Shown here: positions 42,392 through 51,373 of the stretch, piece by piece
How the letters are laid out: each line of letters opens with the position of its first letter
Numbering within the stretch: position 1 is the stretch's first letter
DNA from: Bacteroidota bacterium
Lineage (GTDB): Bacteria; Bacteroidota; Bacteroidia; Bacteroidales; Prolixibacteraceae
Length of the DNA: 64,000 bases
NCBI GenBank assembly: GCA_023251455.1
Contig: JAHEYT010000039.1
Coordinates: forward strand, 1-64,000
Direction of reading: 5' to 3'
The notes under the pieces: model-generated
Databases searched by the model: none
What the model saw: the letters and a program-made list of their open reading frames with translations, nothing else
What the model was told of the DNA's origin: nothing
Made by a program: the position numbers and the translations under genes

Positions 42392-43303
42392 ATGAACGAA
42401 ATGGAAACTAAAAGGCAAGAACATATGAACCAACCGAATTTTTCGAAAGCCGACTTTGATAGTCTCTCGGCCAGCGAAAAAATTGACCTTTTCGTTCAGG
42501 GTTATCGTGTGCCCCAAATGCAAACCAAGGCAGCAACTCTGGAAATGATCCGCCGGAAAATGGATCAGAAAAACGATAGTAAACCTGTGCGAAACCTACG
42601 TGTTTATTGGTCGGCAGCCGCTTCAATTGTTTTAATTGCTCTTTTAACTACCGTTTATTTTTATCATTCAACCGATCAGACCCAGATTGTTGCCGCAAGT
42701 AAAGGCCAGCACCTTGAATTTACATTGCCCGACGGCTCTGAAATGAAAGTGAACGCTGACTCGAAAGTTACTTTTTCGGCTTCTGGTTTCACTAAAAAGC
42801 GGGTTCTGGAACTTTCCGGCGAAGTATTTTTTTCGGTTCAAAAAGGTAAGCCATTTGTTGTGAAAACTCCTTTGGGAACCGTTGAAGTGTTGGGAACGTC
42901 CCTGAATGTATTTGCCCGTGGCAACGAGTTTAATGTATCGTGTATGACCGGAAAAGTAAAGGTGACTGTGGGTGAACAAAGTGTGACTATTTTGCCTGGC
43001 GAAAAGGTAGAATGGATTGGTGGCGTGCTTAAAAAATCGAATATTGGCACCAGCGAGAACGAAGCTGGTTGGGTGAGGGGTGAGTTTAGTTTTGACAACA
43101 TCCCATTAATTTCTATTTTTGAGGAGATTGAACGGCAATTTAATGTTCGCATTACTGCGAAAGGAATTGAGAACCGTTTTTACACCGGAACGTTTAAGAA
43201 TACTAACCTGTCCGAAGTTTTGGAAATGGTTTGTTCACCAATGAATCTCGATTATGAAATTAAGAACGGAAACAAAATCAGTGTTAAACCCAAAACGAAC
43301 TAG
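42392..43303 (+). CDS. FecR-type anti-sigma factor
   Basis: 303 aa. The cytoplasmic part (1-70) is followed by one membrane segment (about 73-90, VYWSAAASIVLIALLTTVYF), then the FecR domain (AASKGQHLEFTLPDGSEMKVNADSKVTF, LSGEVFFSVQKGKPFVVKT) and a C-terminal DUF4974/STN-like domain (FSFDNIPLISIFEEIERQFN, FKNTNLSEVLEMV). It holds the ECF sigma factor at the membrane and senses the receptor's signalling domain. Its last 50 bases overlap the receptor gene. Confidence 0.93.
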   Translation: MNEMETKRQEHMNQPNFSKADFDSLSASEKIDLFVQGYRVPQMQTKAATLEMIRRKMDQKNDSKPVRNLRVYWSAAASIVLIALLTTVYFYHSTDQTQIVAASKGQHLEFTLPDGSEMKVNADSKVTFSASGFTKKRVLELSGEVFFSVQKGKPFVVKTPLGTVEVLGTSLNVFARGNEFNVSCMTGKVKVTVGEQSVTILPGEKVEWIGGVLKKSNIGTSENEAGWVRGEFSFDNIPLISIFEEIERQFNVRITAKGIENRFYTGTFKNTNLSEVLEMVCSPMNLDYEIKNGNKISVKPKTN

Positions 43304-45920
43304 TTTCTGGCCGGTTCTTTCATTGTTTCTGATTCTTTATTGCTCTACCTTAACTTACAGCCAGATTCCTGAATTCAATTATAAAAATACTCCGCTTTCC
43401 GAAGCCTTAAAGCAGGTTTCCAAAAACATGAATCTTTGGATTTCGTTCGACTCGAAAGCGATGTCGGAACTGGTGGTCAACGGAACTTATTCTTCAAAGG
43501 ATCCCGATGAACTTTTAAATCAACTTCTAAAAAATACTGGCTATAAAGTCGAAAAGAAATTCGGGAACTACCTTATTGTGCCTGAATCTCCGGAAAAACA
43601 AGTATTGCCAGCCACACTTATTCCTATTACCGGGCTGCTTACCGACGATGTTACCGGCGAGCAATTGCCGTATGCCACCATTTTTCTTCCCGAACAGAAT
43701 TTATTTTTGAGCACTTCGGTAAATGGAACTTTTACGTTCCGGATTCCGGCAACACAGTCGCTCCGGTTGAATATCCAGTATTTGGGGTATCAAAAAATCG
43801 ACAGTACGCTGTCAATTTCAGGTACATCGCCTGTTCTGGCTTTCCGGATGAAACAGAAAAATATGGAATTGGCGCCGATTCAGGTTAAGCGCGACCGGCT
43901 GAAAATGATTGATCAAAACAAGGATGCCGGGCATTCGACGGTGAACCCGATTGGATTTGTCAATTTGCCGAACATGGGCGAAAACGATATTTTCCGAACG
44001 ATCCAAATGTTGCCCGGAATCGGTTATGCCGAAGGTTCTTCCGGATTAAACATTCGCGGGGGTACAGCCGATCAGAACCTGGTGCTTTTCGATGGTTTTA
44101 CCTTGTACAACCTCGATCACTTTTTCGGCACTTTTTCATCCGTTAATCCCAATGTGGTAAAGGATATCCAGATTTTTAAAGGCGGATTCGATTCGCGTTA
44201 CGGAGAGCGGCTTTCAGGAATTGTTGACATTACCGGCAAAACCGGAAATAGATACAAGCCCAAAGTGAGCGCCGGATTAAATCTGGTGAGTGGCAACCTC
44301 ACAACTGAACTCCCGATTTCGAAAAAGTTAACTCTTGTTGTGGCCGGAAGACGTTCTTATGCTGACATTTATTCGAGTTATCTGGTTAAAAACATGATAG
44401 AAAATCAGGTGGAGGACCCCAATTCTGCGTTAGGAACTAATAGTGTGGTGAAGCTGCAGCCGGGGTATTATTTCTACGATTACAACGGAAAACTTACTTT
44501 CAGCAAGAGCGAAAAGGAAAAAATGTCGATCAGCTTTTTGGGTGGAAAAGATTTTTTGTCGAGCGCCGGCGAAGGAAATGTAAAGCAGGTTTATTCAAAA
44601 ACAACCGATAATACAAACTGGGGAAATTACGGATTTAGCTTCTCGTGGATCAAACAATGGCACGAAAAATTCTTCTCGAACCTCCAAGTTGGCTATTCGG
44701 GATACCAAAATAAGTACGATAACCAAACAACAATTACTTCGCGCGTTAAGTCTAAAAACGTGGTTGTCGGTGTTTTCGACTCGTACGAAGAAAACGAGCT
44801 GAACGACTTTTCGGCCAGCTTAAAGAACCAGTTTGCGATTAACCTGAAGAATTCGATTGACTTTGGTTTCCAAAGCAAATTCAACGAGTTTACTTACTTC
44901 AAAAGCGCCGGAACCGACGCTTATTATTCTGACATAGCCAACTCGTCATGGCTTCATTCGGCATTTCTTCAGTTCAATACGCAGGTTATAAAAAATTTAA
45001 GCCTGAAATTTGGCGGACGGATAAGTACCTATAATCTATCGTCTGGAGTTTATTACGAACCACGCGTTTCGGGCAATTACCGCATCAACGATTTTATCAA
45101 ACTGAAATTTGCCGCCGGAAGATATTATCAGTTTATTGGCAAAGTGGCACCAACACAGTCGTATGGCTATAACCGCGATTTCTGGGTTATTTCCGACGGA
45201 ACCAAACATCCTGTTTTATCGTCAGACCATCTTATTGCCGGAACGAACTTAAGTTATAAGCGTTTTACATTCGATGCTGAAGCTTATTATAAAACCATTG
45301 ATGGCCTTCAGTTATTTCTGTACATTCCACCGTATCAGAAAAATGCTGACCCTGGAAGTTTTACCCCGCCCGGACAGTTGCGAAAATTGCTTCCAAGTAA
45401 ATTTATTACTGGCGAAGGTCAGGCGGTTGGAATCGATCTTTTATTCAAATACGAGAGCAGTATCTTCACTAGCTGGATTGCTTATTCCAGAAGTCAATCG
45501 GTCCGCAACTTTAAGGATATCAATCAGGGCGTTGATATTCCGGCACCTTACGACAAGGCGCACGAACTGAAATGGACCAACATACTGAGCTGGAAAAAAT
45601 GGAATTTTTCGGGTATGTGGATTTATTCAACCGGACAACCTTATGTGACCAACCAAACTGTTGATAATACGCTTACCGCAAGGTTTACCTACGACCGCTT
45701 GCCCGATTTTAAACGTCTGGATCTTTCGGTCAATTACAATATTCACATTCGAAAAGTTCAGATAAAACTGGGGGCATCGCTGATTAATTGTTTAAATCAG
45801 AGCAATTACAACGATATTTATTCGCGCGATTTCAACTTCGACAGCACTTCTTTTAACGAAACTACCTATGTGAGATCATTGGGCATGACACCTAATTTCT
45901 TTATCAACTTTCAGTATTAA
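43254..45920 (+). CDS. TonB-dependent transducer with STN domain (FecA-like)
   Basis: 888 aa. A signal peptide (hydrophobic core about 19-35, ending in TYSQ) is followed by an STN signalling domain (about 38-105, FNYKNTPLSEALKQVSKNMN), a carboxypeptidase-regulatory-like domain (about 122-195), a plug (IFRTIQMLPGIGYAEGSSGLNIRGG) and a 22-strand barrel ending in SLGMTPNFFINFQY. It moves a ligand across the outer membrane and signals through FecR. No SusD-like gene follows, so it is not a standard Sus pair. The ATG at 43254 lies inside fecR; a GTG at 43281 is an alternative. The neighbouring CE15 and rhamnulokinase genes suggest a plant-polysaccharide or rhamnoside ligand, weakly. Confidence 0.9.
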   Translation: MKLRTETKSVLNPKRTSFWPVLSLFLILYCSTLTYSQIPEFNYKNTPLSEALKQVSKNMNLWISFDSKAMSELVVNGTYSSKDPDELLNQLLKNTGYKVEKKFGNYLIVPESPEKQVLPATLIPITGLLTDDVTGEQLPYATIFLPEQNLFLSTSVNGTFTFRIPATQSLRLNIQYLGYQKIDSTLSISGTSPVLAFRMKQKNMELAPIQVKRDRLKMIDQNKDAGHSTVNPIGFVNLPNMGENDIFRTIQMLPGIGYAEGSSGLNIRGGTADQNLVLFDGFTLYNLDHFFGTFSSVNPNVVKDIQIFKGGFDSRYGERLSGIVDITGKTGNRYKPKVSAGLNLVSGNLTTELPISKKLTLVVAGRRSYADIYSSYLVKNMIENQVEDPNSALGTNSVVKLQPGYYFYDYNGKLTFSKSEKEKMSISFLGGKDFLSSAGEGNVKQVYSKTTDNTNWGNYGFSFSWIKQWHEKFFSNLQVGYSGYQNKYDNQTTITSRVKSKNVVVGVFDSYEENELNDFSASLKNQFAINLKNSIDFGFQSKFNEFTYFKSAGTDAYYSDIANSSWLHSAFLQFNTQVIKNLSLKFGGRISTYNLSSGVYYEPRVSGNYRINDFIKLKFAAGRYYQFIGKVAPTQSYGYNRDFWVISDGTKHPVLSSDHLIAGTNLSYKRFTFDAEAYYKTIDGLQLFLYIPPYQKNADPGSFTPPGQLRKLLPSKFITGEGQAVGIDLLFKYESSIFTSWIAYSRSQSVRNFKDINQGVDIPAPYDKAHELKWTNILSWKKWNFSGMWIYSTGQPYVTNQTVDNTLTARFTYDRLPDFKRLDLSVNYNIHIRKVQIKLGASLINCLNQSNYNDIYSRDFNFDSTSFNETTYVRSLGMTPNFFINFQY

Positions 45921-46176
45921 GGTCTACAAAATATTTATTGTGGTATTTTTTACCCTAAACCACTGAAGGGGCTTAGGCTGTGTACATCGCAATCGATTAT
46001 CAATGAGTTAAGTCCATTTGTGAGATTTAGGGGTAAACAGAAAGGGAGTGCGACATTGTTTTATTCTCATTACATAGCCCATTTCGTGAAATTTTTGCCC
46101 GCTTTATTTCTAAAACTGGAAATGAACAGCATAAAGATTTTTATCTTCGTAAACTAAACTAACATTTCAACTACAC

Positions 46177-47445
46177 ATGAAAGCCATACTATTTGCACTG
46201 CTGTTTTCAGTTCTTTTCGTTTCAGAAACTTTTGCTCAAAAAAGGAATGTAATTGACGACGAGGCGAACGTTCCGGAGTATAAACTTCCTGATGTATTAA
46301 CCCGGTTTAACGGTGGCAAAGTGAAATCAGCCAAAGTCTGGTTCAACAAACAACGTCCGGAGATTTTGAAGAAATTCACCGATGAAGTTTACGGAAAGGT
46401 CCCGGGGAAATTGGACATTTCGGATGTGAAAGTTTGGGAAACGTCGGACGATGCCATTAATGGTTTGGCCAAACGAAAACAACTTTCCTTATTCTTCAAA
46501 AAAGGAGACCGAAGTCTTGAGGTAAATGTGCTGATGTACCTGCCTAAATCACAACAAAAAGCCCCGGTTTTTCTGGCCTATAATTTCTCCGGAAATCATG
46601 CTGTTTATAACGATCCAAATATTCGTCTAACCGAATCATGGGTCAACAACGATCCATCTGTCGGAATCATTAACAATCAGGTTACTGAACAGTCGAGGGC
46701 GACGGCTTCAAATCGTTGGCCGGTTGAAGAAATTATTAAAGCCGGATATGGTTTGGTAACGGTGTATTACGGTGATGTTGATCCCGATAAAAATGATTTT
46801 TCAGATGGCATCGAACAGTTTTTTTATCAGGAAAATCAGACCCGACCTAAATATGACGAGTGGGGCTCGATTGCTGCCTGGAGCTGGGGATTATCGCGGG
46901 TAATGGATTATCTGGAAAAGGATGAGCAAGTTGATTCAAAAAAGGTAGCTGTTTTAGGTCATTCCCGGTTGGGTAAAACAGCCTTGTGGGCAGGTGCAAC
47001 CGATCAGCGGTTTGCGATGGTGATTTCAAACGAATCGGGTTGTGGCGGGGCAGCGCTTTCGAAGCGTATCTTCGGCGAAACCGTTCAAATTATCAATACT
47101 TCATTTCCTCATTGGTTTTGTGGTAATTTTCTGAAATACAATAATAACGAAGAAGAATTACAAGTTGATCAGCACATGCTTTTGGCCTTGATTGCACCAC
47201 GTCCGTTGTATGTGGCCAGTGCCGAAGGTGACAAGTGGGCCGATCCGAGAGGTGAATTTTTATCAGCAAAATATGCTTCGGCAGTTTACGAATTGCTTGG
47301 TTTGGAAGGATTGCCTTCGAAAGTAATGCCCGAAGTAAATCATCCGGTAATGGGTACAATTGGTTACCATATCCGCTCCGGAAAACATGATTTGACCTTG
47401 TACGACTGGCAGCAGTACATAAAGTTCGCTGATAAGTTTTTTTAA
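46177..47445 (+). CDS. Secreted CE15 glucuronoyl esterase
   Basis: 422 aa with signal peptide (MKAILFALLFSVLFVSETFAQ). The alpha/beta-hydrolase nucleophile is Ser263 in VLGHSRLGKTALWAGA; Glu286 in SNESGCGG lies 23 residues further, the same Ser-to-Glu distance as in characterised CE15 enzymes (from memory), and a late EVNHPVMGTIGYH supplies the His. CE15 esterases cut the ester between 4-O-methylglucuronic acid of xylan and lignin alcohols. It acts outside the cytoplasm. It stands 256 bases behind the TonB receptor. A general carbohydrate esterase remains possible. Confidence 0.87.
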   Translation: MKAILFALLFSVLFVSETFAQKRNVIDDEANVPEYKLPDVLTRFNGGKVKSAKVWFNKQRPEILKKFTDEVYGKVPGKLDISDVKVWETSDDAINGLAKRKQLSLFFKKGDRSLEVNVLMYLPKSQQKAPVFLAYNFSGNHAVYNDPNIRLTESWVNNDPSVGIINNQVTEQSRATASNRWPVEEIIKAGYGLVTVYYGDVDPDKNDFSDGIEQFFYQENQTRPKYDEWGSIAAWSWGLSRVMDYLEKDEQVDSKKVAVLGHSRLGKTALWAGATDQRFAMVISNESGCGGAALSKRIFGETVQIINTSFPHWFCGNFLKYNNNEEELQVDQHMLLALIAPRPLYVASAEGDKWADPRGEFLSAKYASAVYELLGLEGLPSKVMPEVNHPVMGTIGYHIRSGKHDLTLYDWQQYIKFADKFF

Positions 47446-47520
47446 GTAACGGAAGGATTGAAGGACAGAATTACTGAAGGATTGATTTTTTACTTTAGAC
47501 ACTTCCTTCTTTTCAGGATT
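47446..47520. repeat. GGAAGGATTGA 'word' repeat behind the CE15 gene
   Basis: TAACGGAAGGATTGAAGGAC and ATTACTGAAGGATTG (47446-47484) repeat one word directly; an ACACTTCCTTCTTTTCAGGA stretch (47499-47518) is a partial inverted copy. Confidence 0.55.
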
Positions 47521-47582
47521 CCACACGATACCTTATCCTGCGTATTTAGTTTTCTTTGTATGCTTAATTAAGAATCTATGAT

Positions 47583-49058
47583 ATGAGCAAAAGATACTTT
47601 TTAGCTTTCGATCTTGGCGCATCCAGCGGACGTGCCATTTTGGGGACTTTAACCAACGATAAACTTGAATTGACAGAAATTCATCGATTTATCAATCAAA
47701 TGCAATTGATTAACGGACATTATTTCTGGAATATCTTCAGCTTATTCAATGAACTGAAAACCGGGTTGAAAAAGTGCGTCAAAGAGTATGGAATACAGCC
47801 TGAATCAATCGGGGTTGATACCTGGGGAGTTGATTTTGTGCATCTGAACAAAGAAGGTTTAATCATTTCCCTTCCGTTTGCCTACCGCGATTCGCGCACC
47901 AATACTTCGATGGACGACCTGTTTCAGATTATTCCACAGGAGGATGTTTATGCGCAGACGGGAATTCAGTTTATGCAGTTCAATAGCTTGTTTCAACTGT
48001 TTTCGATGGTGAAAGACCAATCGTCGCTGATGGAAATTACCGACTCCATCCTTTTTATGCCCGATGCGCTCAATTATTTGTTTTCAGGAGTGAAAAAGAG
48101 CGAATTTTCGATTGCCAGCACCAGTCAGATGATTGTTCCCGGAACTTGTGATTGGAGTTACGAATTGGTTGAAAAGGTTGGAATTCCAAAACACATTCTT
48201 CAGGAGATTATTTTGCCGGGCACTATTCTTGGAAATATCACGAAGGAAGTAGCAGTCGAAACTGGTAGCAAATCGGTTCCGGTTATTGCAGTTGCGGGGC
48301 ACGATACTGCTTCGGCTATCGTTTCTGTTCCTGGATCCCTGAATAATTTTGCATACATCAGCTCCGGGACTTGGTCGCTCATGGGCATTGAATGCCAAAA
48401 ACCTCATATTTCAGAAGAAACCCGCCAACTCAATTTTACCAACGAGGGTGGGGTTGATGGTACAACCCGTTTTCTGAAAAATATCATGGGCATGTGGCTC
48501 ATTCAGGAAGTTCAACGAATTTGGGAAGCAGAAGGAATGAAATACTCCTGGACTGCGATGGTAGAACTGGCACGCAGATCAGAACCATTTCAATTCCTGA
48601 TCAATCCGGACGATCCGATGTTCCTGAATCCGCGGGATATGACTCAGGCTATACGCGATTTTTGCTATCAAACGGCGCAGGGTACACCACAAAATCATGG
48701 TGAAGTTATTCGCTGTATTTACGATAGTCTTGCCCTTAAATACCGTTTTACGTTGGAGCAAATCCGCGATGTTTCCGATCACTCGATTGACGTTATTCAT
48801 ATCATTGGCGGTGGCGCCAACAATCATTTTCTGAACCAGCTAACCGCTGATGCTACTGGGCTGGATGTAGTTGCCGGCCCAACTGAAGCTACTGCTATTG
48901 GAAATATCATGATTCAGGCGAAAGCGCTGGGGTACGTTGGTTCTTTGGCTGAAATTCGCCAGATTGTGGCTGATTCGAGCGAACTCGTTCGGTTTGTCCC
49001 ATCTAATGAATTGGATTGGGATGAAGCCTATAACCGGTATCTAAGAATTACGCTTTAA
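47583..49058 (+). CDS. rhaB: Rhamnulokinase RhaB
   Basis: 491 aa, FGGY kinase family. DLGASSGRAILG (10-21), GVDTWGVDFV, AYRDSRT, VAGHDTASAI, SSGTWSLMGIE, the FLKNIMGMWLIQE segment and HIIGGGANNHFLNQLTADATG are typical of rhamnulokinases. It phosphorylates L-rhamnulose (or another deoxy-ketose) with ATP in the cytoplasm. No other rhamnose gene is adjacent, which is unusual, because rhaB normally stands with rhaA, rhaD or a transporter. L-fuculokinase is the main alternative; the GMWL word favours rhamnulose. Confidence 0.88.
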   Translation: MSKRYFLAFDLGASSGRAILGTLTNDKLELTEIHRFINQMQLINGHYFWNIFSLFNELKTGLKKCVKEYGIQPESIGVDTWGVDFVHLNKEGLIISLPFAYRDSRTNTSMDDLFQIIPQEDVYAQTGIQFMQFNSLFQLFSMVKDQSSLMEITDSILFMPDALNYLFSGVKKSEFSIASTSQMIVPGTCDWSYELVEKVGIPKHILQEIILPGTILGNITKEVAVETGSKSVPVIAVAGHDTASAIVSVPGSLNNFAYISSGTWSLMGIECQKPHISEETRQLNFTNEGGVDGTTRFLKNIMGMWLIQEVQRIWEAEGMKYSWTAMVELARRSEPFQFLINPDDPMFLNPRDMTQAIRDFCYQTAQGTPQNHGEVIRCIYDSLALKYRFTLEQIRDVSDHSIDVIHIIGGGANNHFLNQLTADATGLDVVAGPTEATAIGNIMIQAKALGYVGSLAEIRQIVADSSELVRFVPSNELDWDEAYNRYLRITL

Positions 49059-49071
49059 TCCGGTTTGATGT

Positions 49072-49096
49072 GTAGAGACAGGGCACTGCCCTGTCT
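49072..49096. repeat. REP element a (GTAG-hairpin)
   Basis: GTAG at 49072-49075 stands at the foot of AGACAGGGCA-C-TGCCCTGTCT (49075-49096). The right foot (CTAC) is lost. It lies 14 bases behind rhaB. Confidence 0.8.
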
Positions 49097-49129
49097 TTTG
49101 AAATTGGTTGATTTTTTAGGTCGCGCTAT

Positions 49130-49156
49130 GCAGACAGGGTGATACCCTGTCTCTAC
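49130..49156. repeat. REP element b (inverted partner)
   Basis: Read on the minus strand it is GTAG followed by AGACAGGGTATCACCCTGTC and T (49156 to 49132); the opposite foot is degenerate. With element a it forms an inverted pair 85 bases long, the arrangement of a BIME, directly upstream of the RAYT gene. Confidence 0.8.
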
Positions 49157-49180
49157 GATAATTGATTAACCCCAGATGAT

Positions 49181-49837
49181 ATGTCCGACAAATTTCAGAA
49201 TAAATACCGAATCCCGTCAGCCCGTGCTGATTGGTGGAATTATGGATGGAATGCGGCCTATTTTGTAACCATTTGTACCGCGCATAGGGAGCATTATTTT
49301 GGGGAAATTGTAACTGGGAATAACGTAGAGACAGGGCATTGCCCTGTCTCTACAAACCCGACAAACCCCGCCATGCAATTATCCGAAATCGGACAATTGG
49401 CCGAAGATCTTTGGCGAACAATAACCGAACATTTTCCATTTGTGAAATTGGATGTGTTTGTGGTTATGCCCAATCACATTCATGGAATATTGGTGATTGA
49501 TAAACTGGACGATAGGCGCGTTATTGACGATATTAACATGAAGACAGGACAGTGCTCTGTTTCTACACACTCCGATGCCAATTTAGACAATTCTATCACC
49601 GAACCTAAAACGCCTGGTGAATTGCGATATCGCAATCAGGGAAAAGATACCCTTTCGTCTATTATTGGGTCATATAAATCAATTGTTACCAAACAGGCTC
49701 GTTGTATTTATGCCGATTTTGAATGGCAGGAACGATTCCACGATCATATTGTTCGAGACGAGGAGGAATTCAGCAAAATTGCAAACTACGTTGAAAACAA
49801 TGTCGCCAATTGGCAGAGCGATCAGTTTTATTCATAA
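49181..49837 (+). CDS. REP-associated tyrosine transposase (RAYT, Y1 family)
   Basis: 218 aa. The HUH metal motif is His99-x-His101 in VVMPNHIHGIL, and the likely nucleophile is Tyr165 in GSYKSIVTK. N-terminal RIPSARADWWNYGWNAAYFV and ICTAHREHYFG and C-terminal ADFEWQERFHDHIVRDEEEF match Bacteroidota RAYTs. Such proteins nick single-stranded REP hairpins with a GTAG foot and are usually domesticated single-copy genes. Two REP palindromes lie within the coding region (49325-49353 and 49541-49566), both read in the same phase, giving VETGHCPVST (49-58) and MKTGQCSVST (120-129). Both fall in variable loops, so the fold should survive. No inverted repeats or copies typical of an insertion sequence bound the gene. 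Confidence 0.92.
   Translation: MSDKFQNKYRIPSARADWWNYGWNAAYFVTICTAHREHYFGEIVTGNNVETGHCPVSTNPTNPAMQLSEIGQLAEDLWRTITEHFPFVKLDVFVVMPNHIHGILVIDKLDDRRVIDDINMKTGQCSVSTHSDANLDNSITEPKTPGELRYRNQGKDTLSSIIGSYKSIVTKQARCIYADFEWQERFHDHIVRDEEEFSKIANYVENNVANWQSDQFYS
49325..49353. repeat. REP palindrome inside the RAYT gene, copy 1
   Basis: A perfect 29-base palindrome: GTAGAGACAGGGCA, T, TGCCCTGTCTCTAC. It is nearly identical to REP element a and is translated as VETGHCPVS plus the following Thr. Confidence 0.9.
49541..49566. repeat. REP palindrome inside the RAYT gene, copy 2
   Basis: On the minus strand it reads GTAG-AAACAGAGCACTGTCCTGTC-TT, a degenerate REP. It is translated in the same phase as copy 1, as KTGQCSVST. 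Confidence 0.75.
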
Positions 49838-49870
49838 AAAAACCTTGTCGCGAAACGACAAGGTTTTTTT
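49836..49870. terminator. Bidirectional terminator between RAYT and floA
   Basis: AACCTTGTCG (49841-49850) pairs with CGACAAGGTT (49856-49865) around CGAAA, with seven As before and seven Ts after, so it can end transcripts from both sides. Confidence 0.9.
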
Positions 49871-49904
49871 ATGAGAGGTATGGACAGGACATGTCCGGTC
49901 CGTA

Positions 49905-50891
49905 CTATTTTTTCTTTTTGTTCTGTTCTTCTCCTGAAATGGCATCGCGCATCGCAGTGTCGGCCATGATGTTTTTGTATTTCATGTAATCCATGATGCC
50001 CAGATTGCCGTTACGGAATGCTTCAGCAATTGCCATTGGGATTTGTGCTTCGGCGTCGATAACCTTGGCGCGGGCTTCCTGTGCTTTTGCTTTCATTTCC
50101 TGCTCAAGGGCAACGGCCATAGCACGGCGTTCTTCAGCTTTGGCCTGGGCAATGTTTTTATCCGCTTCAGCCTGGTCCATCTGCAGTCCGGCTCCAATGT
50201 TTTTACCGATGTCGATATCAGCGATGTCGATGGAAAGAATTTCGAACGCGGTTCCGGCATCCAACCCTTTTCCCAATACCACTTTCGAGATTGAATCAGG
50301 ATTTTCCAAAACAGCTTTGTGTGTGTGCGATGACCCAATGGAAGATACAATACCTTCGCCAACACGGGCGAGAACAGTTTCTTCACCGGCACCTCCAACC
50401 AACTGCTTGATGTTAGCGCGAACGGTAACCCTGGCGCGACAAATCAGCTGAATACCATCTTTAGCAACCGCAGCAACCGGTGGAGTATCAATAACTTTTG
50501 GGTTTACCGACATTTGTACGGCCTGAAATACATCGCGTCCGGCAAGGTCAATGGCGGTAGCCATTTTAAAGCTCAGTTCGATGTTGGCTTTCTGTGCCGA
50601 AACCAAGGCGTGAACCACTTTTTCAACATGCCCTCCGGCCAGATAATGCGCTTCGAGTTCGTTACGGTTAAGTACCAGTCCGGCTTTCGTTCCTTCGATT
50701 AGCGCACGGACAATAACCGATGGCGGTACTTTTCGAAACCGCATTAGGAATAACTGAATAAGCGAAATACGCACATCGGAAACAAGTGCTGAAAACCACA
50801 GCCCAACGGGGATATAATACAGCAGGATGACCATGAGGATGAAAATTCCGATGATCAGTCCAAATACTCCAAGACCTTGAATTTGTTCCAT
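49905..50891 (-). CDS. floA: Flotillin-like protein FloA
   Basis: 328 aa. One N-terminal membrane hairpin (about 8-30) is followed by the SPFH region ([34 protein letters not shown]) and a long EA-rich segment ([40 protein letters not shown], in parts) that should form a coiled coil. It ends in a Lys tail. FloA proteins scaffold membrane microdomains in bacteria. It follows nfeD by two bases, and NfeD proteins are the usual partners of flotillins. Confidence 0.95.
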   Translation of the reverse strand: MEQIQGLGVFGLIIGIFILMVILLYYIPVGLWFSALVSDVRISLIQLFLMRFRKVPPSVIVRALIEGTKAGLVLNRNELEAHYLAGGHVEKVVHALVSAQKANIELSFKMATAIDLAGRDVFQAVQMSVNPKVIDTPPVAAVAKDGIQLICRARVTVRANIKQLVGGAGEETVLARVGEGIVSSIGSSHTHKAVLENPDSISKVVLGKGLDAGTAFEILSIDIADIDIGKNIGAGLQMDQAEADKNIAQAKAEERRAMAVALEQEMKAKAQEARAKVIDAEAQIPMAIAEAFRNGNLGIMDYMKYKNIMADTAMRDAISGEEQNKKKK

Positions 50892-50893
50892 TA

Positions 50894-51364
50894 TTATAGG
50901 TTTAAAGGTTCAACAGTAACTAGTGATTTTTCGATGCTAATAATTTTTACTTTTTCACCCGGATTTACAAAAGCTCCGGTTGACCTTACTTCAACTACTT
51001 CATCATTCACTTTTATTTTCCCCATAGGAGCCAGACGGCCAATCGTAACTCCAATATCGCCAACTTTAACTTTCTCGGGATTAATCTCGTTGGCAACGCC
51101 TGTAATCACCGTGTTGAGCACCATCGATTTTCCGGCTTTACCTTTGAAAAAATAGTAGACAAGTAGTGGAGATACGATTAAAACAAAAGCAAGGGTTAAA
51201 AAACCAACCAACGATCCGTAACTGGTGAAAGCCAGATAGACACTATAAACAAGTACCAAAAAACTTCCGACCCCGGCAACGGTAATCCCGGGTAAAATGG
51301 TGACCTCGATCAGCAATAAAACAATACCCAAAATGACCAGGAAGATAATGATCAGGAAATTCAT
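50894..51364 (-). CDS. NfeD-like membrane protein (short form)
   Basis: 156 aa. Two or three membrane segments (about 3-25, 28-50 and 55-75) precede a C-terminal OB-fold with [25 protein letters not shown] and [16 protein letters not shown]. The ClpP-like protease domain of long NfeD is absent. It belongs with the adjacent floA and is thought to support the flotillin scaffold. It lies 10 bases behind clpS. Confidence 0.88.
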   Translation of the reverse strand: MNFLIIIFLVILGIVLLLIEVTILPGITVAGVGSFLVLVYSVYLAFTSYGSLVGFLTLAFVLIVSPLLVYYFFKGKAGKSMVLNTVITGVANEINPEKVKVGDIGVTIGRLAPMGKIKVNDEVVEVRSTGAFVNPGEKVKIISIEKSLVTVEPLNL

Positions 51365-51373
51365 AATTCAGGA

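Noticed and set aside
43254..45920. SusC of a SusC/SusD pair
   Set aside because: No SusD-like lipoprotein gene follows, and the STN domain together with the sigma/FecR genes in front indicate a FecA-like transducer.
49072..49837. Complete insertion sequence of the IS200/IS605 group
   Set aside because: The protein has the RAYT form, and the flanking hairpins are GTAG-footed REPs, not subterminal IS200 ends. No second gene (TnpB) or element boundary is visible.
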